In this document: piece after piece, positions 19,303 through 27,968 of the stretch | Numbering within the stretch: the first letter of the stretch is position 1 | Layout of the letters: every line of letters starts with the position of its first letter | The notes under the pieces: model-generated | Seen by the model: the letters and a program-made list of their open reading frames with translations, nothing else | Databases searched by the model: none | What the model was told of the DNA's origin: nothing | Assembly (NCBI RefSeq): GCF_004801295.1 | Contig: NZ_SSOC01000011.1 | Coordinates: 1-62,233, forward strand | Direction: 5' to 3' | Length of the DNA: 62,233 nt | Source: Pseudothauera nasutitermitis | Lineage (GTDB): Bacteria; Pseudomonadota; Gammaproteobacteria; Burkholderiales; Rhodocyclaceae | Made by a program: the position numbers and the translations under genes

Positions 19303-20671
19303 CGGCGCTCATGCAGCGGTTGCGGCCTTCGTGCTTGGCGCGGTACAGCGCGTCGTCGGCGCGGTTGATCAGGCGCTGGTAGTCGGGATGGCTGTCGTGC
19401 AGGGCGATGCCGATGCTGGCGGTGGCGCGCAGGCTCTGGCCGTTGGGCAGCAGGAAGATTTCCTGCTCGATGCGCGCGCGGAGCTTTTCGGCGACGCGGC
19501 GGGTGTGGGCATCGTCCACCTCGACCAGCAGCACGAGGAATTCCTCGCCGCCGTAGCGGAACACGAAATCGCCCGAGCGCACGGTGTTGAGCAGCAGGTT
19601 GGCGGTCTGCTGCAGCACCCGGTCGCCGGCCTCGTGGCCGTAGCGGTCGTTGATGTGCTTGAAGTGGTCGATGTCGGCGAGCAGCACGGCAAAGGGTTTG
19701 CGGTGCCTGCGGCTCAGCTCGATCTCGCGGCTGAGCACGGCGGGCAGGAAGCGGCGGTTGAGCAGCTGGGTGAGCGCGTCCTTGCCGGACTCCAGGCTGA
19801 CGAAGCGCTCGAACATGCCGTCGATGAGGAACTTGAGCTGGCCCAGTTCGGCCTGCACGATCTTGCTGAGGCGGCGCACTTCCTCGCGGTCGGGGTTGCC
19901 GAACTGCTGCTGGCAGAGCGGCAGCAGGTTGTCGTCCACCGTGTGCATGGTCTGGCGGACGATGGGCAGCTCCGACGAGCCCTCGAAGATGGTGTTGGCC
20001 TTGTGGTGCAGCCACAGGCCGAAGGACGAATCGGCCAGGGTCTGCAACTCGTCGCCGGGCGCGCCGTTCATCATTTCCTGCAGGAAGCGGTTTTCCCAGT
20101 CGAGCAGGGCGGAGCGCTGGCGTTCGCGCTCCAGCGACATGTTCTGGCCGTAGGAGAACACCCGGTAGGCTTCATCGGTGCGCGCGGCGCGCTCGTGCGA
20201 GGCGACGTAGGCCGAGCTCATCTCCTCGAAGGCCAGATCGATCAGGTTGTCGACGTAGAGCACCGCGTCGACCAGATCGCTGGCGGCCAGCCCGGCGCCG
20301 AGCAGGCGGTGGGCGATCTCGCCCTTCAGCACGCGGGCGCCGCGCGCGACGATGTTCACCGGCAGCTCGACGCGTGCATGCACTTCGCCGACGTGGCGCT
20401 GCATGGCCATCGCGGCGGCGAAGCGTTCCACGTCGGAACAGGAGAACAGGGTTTCCAGCCAGTGCTTCATGGAGAAGCGCAGGCGCTTTTCCACCGCTTC
20501 GTGGGTGAGGAAGGGGCGCGCGTCCGGGTCGGTGAGCATGCGCGCGTAGAACGCGTCGGCCATGTCCGCGCCATAGGTCAGCACGGTGTCGTACACTGTG
20601 TTGCGGACGCCGGTGGATACGTCGTCGAACAACTTGGCCCAGTCCGCCGCGATCGATTCGCCGCTGTGCAT
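19295..20671 (-). CDS. dosC: Globin-coupled diguanylate cyclase, DosC-like
   Basis: This 458-residue protein makes cyclic-di-GMP under control of a haem globin sensor, as E. coli DosC does. The N-terminal globin (residues ~1-155) keeps the proximal haem His in QRHVGEVHARVELPVNIV and a Tyr in the distal B/E helix region (VLTYGADMADAFYARML). A middle domain (~160-290) links to the GGDEF domain, whose active site is FRYGGEEF with an RSGD inhibitory site just upstream. The start ATG 20669-20671 has GGGGAA at a proper distance; the frame upstream to 20812 lacks conserved residues. It overlaps the GNAT gene downstream. Confidence 0.93.
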   Translation of the reverse strand: MHSGESIAADWAKLFDDVSTGVRNTVYDTVLTYGADMADAFYARMLTDPDARPFLTHEAVEKRLRFSMKHWLETLFSCSDVERFAAAMAMQRHVGEVHARVELPVNIVARGARVLKGEIAHRLLGAGLAASDLVDAVLYVDNLIDLAFEEMSSAYVASHERAARTDEAYRVFSYGQNMSLERERQRSALLDWENRFLQEMMNGAPGDELQTLADSSFGLWLHHKANTIFEGSSELPIVRQTMHTVDDNLLPLCQQQFGNPDREEVRRLSKIVQAELGQLKFLIDGMFERFVSLESGKDALTQLLNRRFLPAVLSREIELSRRHRKPFAVLLADIDHFKHINDRYGHEAGDRVLQQTANLLLNTVRSGDFVFRYGGEEFLVLLVEVDDAHTRRVAEKLRARIEQEIFLLPNGQSLRATASIGIALHDSHPDYQRLINRADDALYRAKHEGRNRCMSADE

Positions 20672-20821
20672 CGGAGTTTCCCCGTGCGCGTGGAAAGAGC
20701 CGACATTCTGCCATGCGTCCCTGTCAGGGCAAGGGTTATTGGACGACCCTGTTGTCGTTGTGCGACGCAGGGCACGGCTTTGCGCCGGCGCGTCCATACG
20801 CCCCGCGGGCAATGCCGTTCT

Positions 20822-21910
20822 TCAGGCGCGCGCAAGCAGCAGGCCGCACTCCAGGTGGTGGGTGTAGGGGAACTGGTCGAACACTGCGGCGGCGGCGATG
20901 CGGTGGGTGGCGGCGAGTGCCTCGGCATTCTCGCGCAGCGTCGCCGGATTGCAGGAGATGTACAGGATGCGCTCGAAGCCGGCGGCCAGCCGCAGCGTGG
21001 CCGGGTCCAGCCCGCTGCGCGGCGGATCCACGAACAGCGTGGAGAAGCGGTAGCCAGCCAGATCCACGCCCTGCATGCGGCGGTATTCGCGCCCGCCGGC
21101 CATGGCGTCGGACAGTTCCTCGCTGGACATGCGCACCATGGCGATGTTGTCCGCGCCGTTGGCCTCGATGTTGTACAGCGCGGCACGCACCGAGGATTTC
21201 GACAATTCGGTGGCCAGCACCCGGTCGAACAGCGGGGCCAGCGCCAGGGTGAAGTTGCCGTTGCCGCAGTACAGTTCCAGCAGATCGCCACCGCTGCCCG
21301 CGGCCTGCGCGCGCGCCCAGCCGAGCATCTTGCGATTCACCTCGCCGTTGGGCTGGGTGAAGCTGCCTTCGAACTGCTGGTAGCGCAGCCGGCGGCCGTC
21401 CAGTTCGAATTCCTCCAGCAGCCAGTCGCGCTCCAGCACGATCTTCTGCCCCCGGCTGCGCCCGAGGATCTGTGCGCCCAGGCTGGCGGCCAACGCGCGC
21501 GCGGCGCTTTCCCAGGCCGCGTCCAGCTTGCGGTGATAGACCAGGCTGATCATCAGTTCGCCGGACAGCGTGGCGAGGAATTCCACCTGGAAGATGCGCC
21601 GTTTCAGTTCCTCGCTGGCGATCAGCGCCTCGCGCAGGCGCGGCATGGCGCGCGCGATGGGTTCGGCGGCGGCGGGGAAGTCGTCGAGCAGGATGGGCTG
21701 CCGGGGATCGGCCGCGTCGAACATGGCGTAATCCACCCGTCCGCCGTGGTGCCACAGGCGGAACTCGGCGCGCAGGCGGTAGTGCAGCGGCGGCGAGGTG
21801 AATACCGCCGGCTCGGGCAGGCCGAGCGGGGCGAAATCGGCCTTGAAGCGCGCGAGCTTGCCGGCGAGTTGGGCGTCGTACCGGGCGGGATCGAAGACGG
21901 GCAGGGGCAT
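20822..21910 (-). CDS. trmA: tRNA (uracil-5-)-methyltransferase
   Basis: TrmA (362 residues) methylates U54 to ribothymidine in the T-loop of tRNAs using SAM. The SAM-binding region reads LLELYCGNGNFTLALA, the substrate and catalysis motif VDPPRSGLDP is followed by the nucleophilic Cys in ILYISCNPATL, and the C-terminus HHLECGLLL is diagnostic. Length matches E. coli TrmA (366). The upstream neighbour trhP, which modifies U34, ends 10 bp before its start on the same strand, making a two-gene tRNA-uridine modification unit. Confidence 0.96.
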   Translation of the reverse strand: MPLPVFDPARYDAQLAGKLARFKADFAPLGLPEPAVFTSPPLHYRLRAEFRLWHHGGRVDYAMFDAADPRQPILLDDFPAAAEPIARAMPRLREALIASEELKRRIFQVEFLATLSGELMISLVYHRKLDAAWESAARALAASLGAQILGRSRGQKIVLERDWLLEEFELDGRRLRYQQFEGSFTQPNGEVNRKMLGWARAQAAGSGGDLLELYCGNGNFTLALAPLFDRVLATELSKSSVRAALYNIEANGADNIAMVRMSSEELSDAMAGGREYRRMQGVDLAGYRFSTLFVDPPRSGLDPATLRLAAGFERILYISCNPATLRENAEALAATHRIAAAAVFDQFPYTHHLECGLLLARA

Positions 21911-21919
21911 TGATGCTCT

Positions 21920-23308
21920 TCAGAGAAAACGGGCGATGAAACAGGGCGCGGCCGCATCGACGCCGGCCGGCAGCGGCAGCCAGGCGCGGTGGCCGCTGCC
22001 GGGAACGCGTTCGATGGGGTGGCCGTCGGCATCCTCCAGGCGGTCGACCACGGTCTCGACGTTGCCGCCGGGCTGCACGAATTCCAGCCGGTCGCCGAGG
22101 CCGAAGGTGTTCCTGGCGCTGAGCTCGGCCAGCCCGCGCGCCGCGTCGAAGCCGGCCAGGTCGGCCACGTACAGGCTGCGTCCGGATTCCGAATGGCCGC
22201 GCAGGTAGTTCTGCTGGTCCGGGGTGTGGTGGCGCTGGTAGAAACCGTCGGTGTAGCCCCGGCTGGCCAGGCCCTCCAGCTCGCCGAGCAGGCGCGGGTC
22301 GAAGGGCCGGCCGGCGAGTGCGTCGTCGATGGCGCGGCGGTAGCCCTGGGCGGTGCGCGCCACGTAATAAGGGCTCTTGGTGCGGCCTTCGATCTTCAGC
22401 GAATCCACGCCGATGTCCACCAGGCGCCGCACGTGCTCGATGGCGCGCAGGTCGCGCGAATTGAGGATGTAGGTGCCGTGCTCGTCCTCTTCCACCGGCA
22501 TCCGTTCGCCGGGGCGGCTGCCCTCTTCCAGCAGCCAGACCTTGCTGCCGCCCAGGTGGCGCGGCCCGCCGCCCAGCGCGGGCGGACCCTGCACGGCGGT
22601 GCCCACGGTGCCGGAGCCCTTCGGATTGCCCAGCGGGGTGGCGCCGCTGGGGCGGGCATCGCCGGCACCGTCTTCGGTGGCCTCGTGCAGCTTGTAGTCC
22701 CAGCGGCAGGAGTTGGTGCACGTGCCCTGGTTGGGGTCGCGGTGGTTGAAGTAGCCGGAGAGCAGGCAGCGCCCGGAATAGGCGATGCACAGCGCGCCAT
22801 GCACGAACACTTCCAGTTCCATGTTCGGGCAGGCGTCGCGGATTTCCGCCACCTCGTCCAGCGACAGCTCGCGGGACAGGATCACGCGCCGCACGCCCGC
22901 CGACTGCCAGAAGCGCACCGCCGCCCAGTTCGTGGTGTTGGCCTGCACCGACAGATGCACGGGCAGCTCGGGCCAGCGCTCGCGCACCAGCATGATCAGA
23001 CCGGGGTCGGCCATGATCAGCGCGTCCGGGCGCAGCGCCACCACTTCGGCCATGTCGTCGAGGTAGGTGCGCAGCTTGGCGTTGTGCGCAACGATGTTGC
23101 TGACCAGATAGAACTGCTTGCCGGCGGCGTGGGCTTCGGCGATGCCGGCGGCCAGCGTGTCGAGGCGGCCGAAATCGTTGTTGCGCACGCGCAGCGAGTA
23201 GCGCGGCTGCCCGGCATACACCGCGTCCGCGCCATAGGCGAAGGCGGTGCGCATCATCGCCAGCGAGCCGGCGGGGGCGAGCAGTTCAGGGTGGCGGGGA
23301 GCGGTCAT
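21920..23308 (-). CDS. trhP: tRNA 5-hydroxyuridine synthase, peptidase U32 family
   Basis: This 462-residue U32-family protein corresponds to E. coli TrhP (YegQ), which hydroxylates U34 of certain tRNAs using prephenate-derived chemistry. The N-terminus ELLAPAGSLAMMRTAFAYGA and the signature VFVHGALCIAYSGRCLLSGY with SCRWDYKL are visible; the conserved cysteines of the U32 family (Cys in ALCIAYSGRC, NQGTCTNSC) are kept. An unusual Gly/Pro-rich insertion of about 50 residues lies between SCRWDYKL and EDEHGTYILNSRDL, where E. coli has a shorter stretch. It is probably co-transcribed with trmA. Confidence 0.93.
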   Translation of the reverse strand: MTAPRHPELLAPAGSLAMMRTAFAYGADAVYAGQPRYSLRVRNNDFGRLDTLAAGIAEAHAAGKQFYLVSNIVAHNAKLRTYLDDMAEVVALRPDALIMADPGLIMLVRERWPELPVHLSVQANTTNWAAVRFWQSAGVRRVILSRELSLDEVAEIRDACPNMELEVFVHGALCIAYSGRCLLSGYFNHRDPNQGTCTNSCRWDYKLHEATEDGAGDARPSGATPLGNPKGSGTVGTAVQGPPALGGGPRHLGGSKVWLLEEGSRPGERMPVEEDEHGTYILNSRDLRAIEHVRRLVDIGVDSLKIEGRTKSPYYVARTAQGYRRAIDDALAGRPFDPRLLGELEGLASRGYTDGFYQRHHTPDQQNYLRGHSESGRSLYVADLAGFDAARGLAELSARNTFGLGDRLEFVQPGGNVETVVDRLEDADGHPIERVPGSGHRAWLPLPAGVDAAAPCFIARFL

Positions 23309-23380
23309 GGCGGTGGCCGCGCGATGCGGCGCGAGACGGGGAGGTGGCCGAAGGGGCGCGATTCTACCCCGGCCGGCGGT

Positions 23381-23809
23381 TCAGTCCGCCGGGAAGCGCT
23401 CGCGGAAGCCCTGCGGTACGCCGGCCACCTTGCGTGTCTGGTAGTCGAAGAACACGATGCCGGTCTTGCCGCGCGCCACTTCGCGGCCGCTGTCGCGCTC
23501 GCGCATGCGCCACACCAGGTCGCAGCCGTACTTGTTGAATTCCTGTGCGCTCATGTCCACCTGCATGGTTTCGCCGTGGAAGGCTTCCGATTTGTACTGC
23601 AGGGCGGCGTCGGAGACGATGATGCCCAGCCCTTCCACGTCCAGTTCGGTATAGCCGAGGGCCTTGAACCAGCGCGCGCGTGCTTCGGAAACCACGGTGA
23701 GCAGCAGCGCGTTGTCCAGGTGGCCGCCGTAGTTGATGTGGCTCAGGTAGAGCTGGATGTCGGTGGAAAACGCGAAGGATGCGGGGAGTTCGATCTGGAC
23801 GCGGGCCAT
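23381..23809 (-). CDS. Hotdog-fold acyl-CoA thioesterase (4HBT/YbgC type)
   Basis: A 142-residue hotdog-fold protein. The active-site region HINYGGHLDNALLLTVVSEA resembles the 4-hydroxybenzoyl-CoA thioesterase/YbgC group, with the catalytic acid carried in GGHLDN. It probably hydrolyses an acyl-CoA thioester; the acyl chain is unknown. The C-terminus KVAGVPQGFRERF is common to the FcbC-like members in proteobacteria. It is flanked by trhP downstream and the DUF5610 gene upstream, both on the same strand but separated by 60-70 bp. Confidence 0.87.
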   Translation of the reverse strand: MARVQIELPASFAFSTDIQLYLSHINYGGHLDNALLLTVVSEARARWFKALGYTELDVEGLGIIVSDAALQYKSEAFHGETMQVDMSAQEFNKYGCDLVWRMRERDSGREVARGKTGIVFFDYQTRKVAGVPQGFRERFPAD

Positions 23810-23868
23810 GTCGGCGCCTCATCGGGGAATGGGAAGCCCCGATGATAGCGCCGTGCCCGCGGAGCCGC

Positions 23869-24444
23869 TCAGGCGGCCGGCTTGTCCGCCGCCGCCTCGG
23901 TGCCGGCTTCGGTGGTTGGTGGCGCCAGCTTGCCGGCGAGGAAGTCGTCCAGGCCCTTGTGCACCAGTTCGTAGGTTTTCATGACGCCGCTTTCCACCTC
24001 GCCGTTGAATACGCCCAGGCCCTGCAGGATGTCGCGTGCCTCGCCGAAGCCCTTTTCGAAACCGCCGCGGATCAGTTCGACGAAATCCTTGGCGACCTGC
24101 TCCGGGTCGTCGTTCGGGCGCTGGGCGGCGTAGGCGTCGAAGAAATTGGTGGCGAAATCGAGGATGCGCCCGGCGGTGGCCTCCGGGGTGTTGTCCTGGT
24201 TGGCGGCCGCGTTCTGGATGGCGTTGGGGCCGAGTTCGGCTTCCAGCCTTTCGTTGATGCTGTCGATGGCGCTGCGGTAGAGCAGGGCCAGGGAGTCGTC
24301 GCCGCTCTTGATCGAGACGTTGAGCGACGCGGTGACGATCTGCGCGTTGAGTTCCTGGCGGGCGGCCACGCGGACGTTGGTCGGGCGCTCGGCGGCGGTG
24401 CTGGGGCGGGTTTCGGGGCTGGAAGCGGGGGTAAGCGAAGGCAT
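23869..24444 (-). CDS. DUF5610 domain-containing protein
   Basis: A 191-residue protein whose core (SINERLEAELGPNAIQNAAA ... PEATAGRILDFATNFFDAYA) matches the DUF5610 family. It has a low-complexity Ser/Pro/Thr N-terminus, no signal peptide and an Ala/Pro-rich tail. The start ATG at 24442-24444 is set by a strong AAGGAGGA ribosome site 8 bp upstream; the longer open frame to 24621 would overlap the gshA promoter region. It is transcribed divergently from gshA. Function of the family is unknown. Confidence 0.85.
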   Translation of the reverse strand: MPSLTPASSPETRPSTAAERPTNVRVAARQELNAQIVTASLNVSIKSGDDSLALLYRSAIDSINERLEAELGPNAIQNAAANQDNTPEATAGRILDFATNFFDAYAAQRPNDDPEQVAKDFVELIRGGFEKGFGEARDILQGLGVFNGEVESGVMKTYELVHKGLDDFLAGKLAPPTTEAGTEAAADKPAA

Positions 24445-24632
24445 GGCGAAATTCCTCCTTGGGTTGGTCGACACACGACCGCATTGCTGGTTTAACGGCC
24501 GCCGGCGCAAAAACTTGAGATGGCGGCGCGCCGCGTCCCGCGTGAAAGCGGCTGGGGGCGTGGTGTAAGATTGGCGCCCGATCCACCGCCGTGGGGCAGC
24601 TGCCCGCGGCGCGATCTCCACGAGCGATCACC

Positions 24633-25940
24633 ATGGTTCCCCATCTCACCACCGCGCTGACCGGCCCCCTGCTGGAACTGGAAAAAACCTTTCTGGACAA
24701 GGCTCCCGAGATCGAGCAGTGGATGCGTGCGCAGTGGCAGGACCACATGCCGCCCTTCTATGGCTCCACCGACCTGCGCAACAGCGGCTTCAAGCTCGCG
24801 CCGGTGGACCTCAACCTGTTCCCCGGCGGCTTCAACAACCTCAACGATGCCTTCATGCCCTTGTGCGTGCAGGCCGCGCAGTCGGCCATCGAGCGCATCT
24901 GTCCGAGCGCCAGCAAGCTGCTGCTGATCCCCGAGAACCATACGCGCAACCAGTTCTACCTGCAGAACGTCGCCAAGCTGGTGGCCATCCTGCGCCTGAC
25001 CGGGCTCAACGTGCGCATCGGCAGCCTGCTGCCCGACATCACCGAACCCACCACGCTGGAACTGGCCAATGGCGCCACGCTGACCCTGGAACCGCTGGAG
25101 CGCCGTGGCGGCATGGTGGGCGTGGCCGGCTTCGAGCCTTGCGCGGTGCTGCTCAACAATGATCTGTCGGCCGGCATTCCCGAGATCCTGCGCGGCGTCG
25201 AGGACCAGTGGCTGATCCCGCCGCTGCACGCCGGCTGGCACGCGCGGCGCAAGTCGGTGCATGCGGCGTGCTACGACCGCGTGGCACGGGAGTTCGCCGC
25301 CGCCATCGGCATCGACCCCTGGCGCATCAACCCGGAATTCGGCGTGTGCGGGCAGATCAACTTCCAGGAGCGCACCGGCGAGGAGTGTCTGGCCGCCCAG
25401 GTGGATGCGCTGCTCGCACGCATCCGCGCCAAGTACAAGGAATATGGCGTGGCCGACGAGCCCTTCGTGGTGGTCAAGGCCGACGCCGGCACCTACGGCA
25501 TGGGGGTAATGACGGTCAGGGATGCCTCCGAGGTGGTCGGCCTGAACCGCCGCCAGCGCAACAAGATGGCCGTGGTGAAGGAGGGCCTGGAGGTGCACGA
25601 GGTGATCGTCCAGGAAGGCGTGCACACCTTCGAGACCGTGGAGGGCGCGGTGGCCGAGCCGGTGGTGTACATGATGGATCACTACGTGGTGGGCGGCTTC
25701 TACCGCGTGCACACCGAGCGCGGGCGCGACGAGAACCTCAACGCCCCGGGCATGCACTTCAAGCCGCTGGCCTTTGAGACCAGCTGCACGCTGCCCGACT
25801 GCAACCAGGGCCCGGACGCCGCGCCCAACCGCTTCTACGCCTACGGCGTGGTGGCGCGCCTGGCGTTGCTGGCCGCCTCGGTGGAAATCGAGGAAACCGC
25901 GCCGGCGGCGGAGATCACCGAACTCGCCGAGCTGGGCTGA
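24633..25940 (+). CDS. gshA: Glutamate-cysteine ligase (proteobacterial type)
   Basis: GshA (435 residues) joins glutamate and cysteine, the first step in glutathione synthesis. The sequence matches the distinct proteobacterial GshA family: NLFPGGFNNLND, LLLIPENHTRNQFY, PEFGVCGQINFQERTGEECL, KADAGTYGMGVMTV and NLNAPGMHFKPLAFETSC. I take the ATG at 24633 because the upstream frame to 24591 encodes non-conserved residues and overlaps likely promoter DNA. The stop is followed 4 bp later by gshB, so both enzymes of the pathway are made from one transcript. Confidence 0.96.
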   Translation: MVPHLTTALTGPLLELEKTFLDKAPEIEQWMRAQWQDHMPPFYGSTDLRNSGFKLAPVDLNLFPGGFNNLNDAFMPLCVQAAQSAIERICPSASKLLLIPENHTRNQFYLQNVAKLVAILRLTGLNVRIGSLLPDITEPTTLELANGATLTLEPLERRGGMVGVAGFEPCAVLLNNDLSAGIPEILRGVEDQWLIPPLHAGWHARRKSVHAACYDRVAREFAAAIGIDPWRINPEFGVCGQINFQERTGEECLAAQVDALLARIRAKYKEYGVADEPFVVVKADAGTYGMGVMTVRDASEVVGLNRRQRNKMAVVKEGLEVHEVIVQEGVHTFETVEGAVAEPVVYMMDHYVVGGFYRVHTERGRDENLNAPGMHFKPLAFETSCTLPDCNQGPDAAPNRFYAYGVVARLALLAASVEIEETAPAAEITELAELG

Positions 25941-25944
25941 GGCC

Positions 25945-26901
25945 ATGGGCACCGCGCTGCGTCTGGCCTTCATCCTCGACCCGCTGGACGGGCTGAAGGC
26001 CTACAAGGATTCCAGCATCGCCATGATGCGCGAGGCCGCCGCGCGCGGCCACGAGGTGTGGACCCTCCAGCGCGAGGCGCTGGCCTGGCATCCGGAGCGC
26101 GGCGTGTATGCGCGCGCGCTGCGCATCCGCCCGCTGGCCGGCGACCACCCGTGGTACGAGGCCGGCGAGTGCGCCAGCGTGGCGCTGGTGGACTTCGATG
26201 CGGTGCTGATGCGTCAGGACCCGCCCTTCGACTTCGAATACGTCGCCGCCACCTGGCTGCTCGAACGCGCGGCGGCCGGCGGTGCGCGCGTGTTCAACGA
26301 CCCGCGCGCGATCCGCGACCACTCGGAAAAGCTCGCCATCACCGAATTCCCGCAGTTCACCGCGACCACGCTGGTGGCGCGCGACGCGGACGAGATCAAC
26401 GCCTTCATCGACGAGCTGGGCGACGTGGTGCTCAAGCCGCTCGACGGCATGGGCGGCAGCCAGATCTTCCGCGTGCGCGCGGACGACCCCAACCGCAACG
26501 TGATCCTGGAAACCCTCACCCAGGAAGGCGCACGCACCATCATGGCGCAGCGCTACCTGCCGGCCATCCGCGAGGGCGACAAGCGCGTGCTGATCCTCGG
26601 CGGCCAGGTGGTGCCCTACGCCCTGGCGCGCATCCCCAAGGCCGGCGAGACGCGCGGCAACCTGGCCGCCGGCGGGCGCGGGGTGGCCATGCCGCTCACC
26701 GAACGCGAACGCGAAATCGCCGAAACGCTCGCCCCGGTGCTGTGGGCGCGCGGCCTGCTGGTGGTCGGCCTGGACGTGATCGGCGGGCATCTCACCGAGA
26801 TCAACGTCACCAGCCCCACCTGCTTCGTGGAAATCACCGCGCAAACTGGCTTTTCCGTGCCCGGCCTGCTGCTCGACCAGGTCGAGGCCGCCTGCCCGTG
26901 A
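25945..26901 (+). CDS. gshB: Glutathione synthetase
   Basis: GshB (318 residues) adds glycine to gamma-glutamylcysteine, using an ATP-grasp fold. The N-terminus FILDPLDGLKAYKDSSIAMM, the ATP-grasp DVVLKPLDGMGGSQIFRV and the C-terminal INVTSPTCFVEI are clear GshB signatures. Its stop overlaps the GTG start of apbE (GTGA), so gshA, gshB and apbE appear translationally linked. Length agrees with E. coli GshB (316). Confidence 0.97.
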   Translation: MGTALRLAFILDPLDGLKAYKDSSIAMMREAAARGHEVWTLQREALAWHPERGVYARALRIRPLAGDHPWYEAGECASVALVDFDAVLMRQDPPFDFEYVAATWLLERAAAGGARVFNDPRAIRDHSEKLAITEFPQFTATTLVARDADEINAFIDELGDVVLKPLDGMGGSQIFRVRADDPNRNVILETLTQEGARTIMAQRYLPAIREGDKRVLILGGQVVPYALARIPKAGETRGNLAAGGRGVAMPLTEREREIAETLAPVLWARGLLVVGLDVIGGHLTEINVTSPTCFVEITAQTGFSVPGLLLDQVEAACP

Positions 26902-27947
26902 GCCCTGTCCTGTGGTGGCGCCGCCCTTGGGTGGCGCTGCTGGCTTTTGCGTTGTTGCTCGGCGCCTGTTCGCGTGCCGAGGTGTTCCGCCAGGAAGCCT
27001 ATGTGTTCGGCACCCGGGTGGATGTCTCGGTGTACGGCACCGATCCCGCCGAGGCGCGCCGCGCCATGGATGCCGTGCTGCGCGAGTTCGACCGCCTGCA
27101 TGCCGCCTACCATGCCTGGCAGCCCTCCGAACTGACCCGCCTGAACGAGGCGCTGGCGCGCGGCGAGAGCATGGAGGTGTCGGAAGAACTGGCCATGCTG
27201 CTGCACGATGCGCAGCAGATGGCGGTCACCGGCGATGAGCTGTTCGACCCCGCGCTCGGTCGCCTGATCGCCCTGTGGGGCTTTCATACCGACGAGTTCG
27301 TGCCGGTGGTGCCGGACGCCGAAGCACTGCGTACGCTGATCGACGCCCGTCCGCGCATGGCCGACCTGCGCATCGACGGCCGGCGGGTGTCCAGCGCCAA
27401 CCCGCTGGTGCAGATCGACCTGGGCGGCTACGCCAAGGGCTATGCGCTCGACCGCGCCGCCGCCATCCTGCGCGGCATGGGCATTGCCAACGCGCTGATC
27501 AACATCGGCGGCAACGTCATGGCGCTCGGGGCCAAGGGTGAGCAGCCCTGGCGCATCGGCATCCAGCATCCGCGCGAGCCGCGCCCGCTGGCCACCTTGC
27601 CGCTGTACGACGGCGAGGCCATCGGCACCTCGGGCGACTACCAGCGCTATTTCGAGCTGGACGGCGAACGCTACACCCACCTGCTCGACCCGCGCACCGG
27701 CCGCCCGGCGCGCGGCACCCAGGCGCTCACCGTGCTGATCACCCCGCGCGAAGGGGCGGGCACGCTGTCCGACGGGCCGAGCAAGCCGGCCTTCATCGCC
27801 GGCGACGGCTGGCGCGAGTACACCCGCCGCTTCGGCATCGACCATGCCCTGCGGGTGGACGCCGATGGCCGCGTCGAAGTCACCCGCGCGCTGCGCGCCC
27901 GCCTGCAATGGGTGGGCGACAGCCGTGCGGACGCGGTGGTGGACTGA
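26898..27947 (+). CDS. apbE: FAD:protein FMN transferase (ApbE lipoprotein)
   Basis: ApbE (349 residues) attaches FMN to threonine in flavoproteins such as the Nqr/Rnf subunits, in the periplasm. A signal helix ends in a lipobox-like LLLGAC at about residue 20-25, indicating a membrane-anchored lipoprotein. Family motifs are PALGRLIALWGFH, VQIDLGGYAKGYALDR, ALINIGGNVMALG and the LLDPRTGRPA segment; the metal-binding Asp/Thr region near TLSDGPSKPAFI resembles the usual T-x-D-x-x-S/T-T but is modified (S instead of T-A-x-A). I chose GTG 26898, overlapping the gshB stop, as it sits just before the signal peptide. Confidence 0.93.
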   Translation: MSPVLWWRRPWVALLAFALLLGACSRAEVFRQEAYVFGTRVDVSVYGTDPAEARRAMDAVLREFDRLHAAYHAWQPSELTRLNEALARGESMEVSEELAMLLHDAQQMAVTGDELFDPALGRLIALWGFHTDEFVPVVPDAEALRTLIDARPRMADLRIDGRRVSSANPLVQIDLGGYAKGYALDRAAAILRGMGIANALINIGGNVMALGAKGEQPWRIGIQHPREPRPLATLPLYDGEAIGTSGDYQRYFELDGERYTHLLDPRTGRPARGTQALTVLITPREGAGTLSDGPSKPAFIAGDGWREYTRRFGIDHALRVDADGRVEVTRALRARLQWVGDSRADAVVD

Positions 27948-27968
27948 GCCGCCGCGTCTTTTCCGCTT

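Noticed and set aside
19262-21913. A rightward frame of 883 codons opposite dosC and trmA
   Set aside because: It crosses three genes on the other strand and has no recognisable domain or ribosome site.
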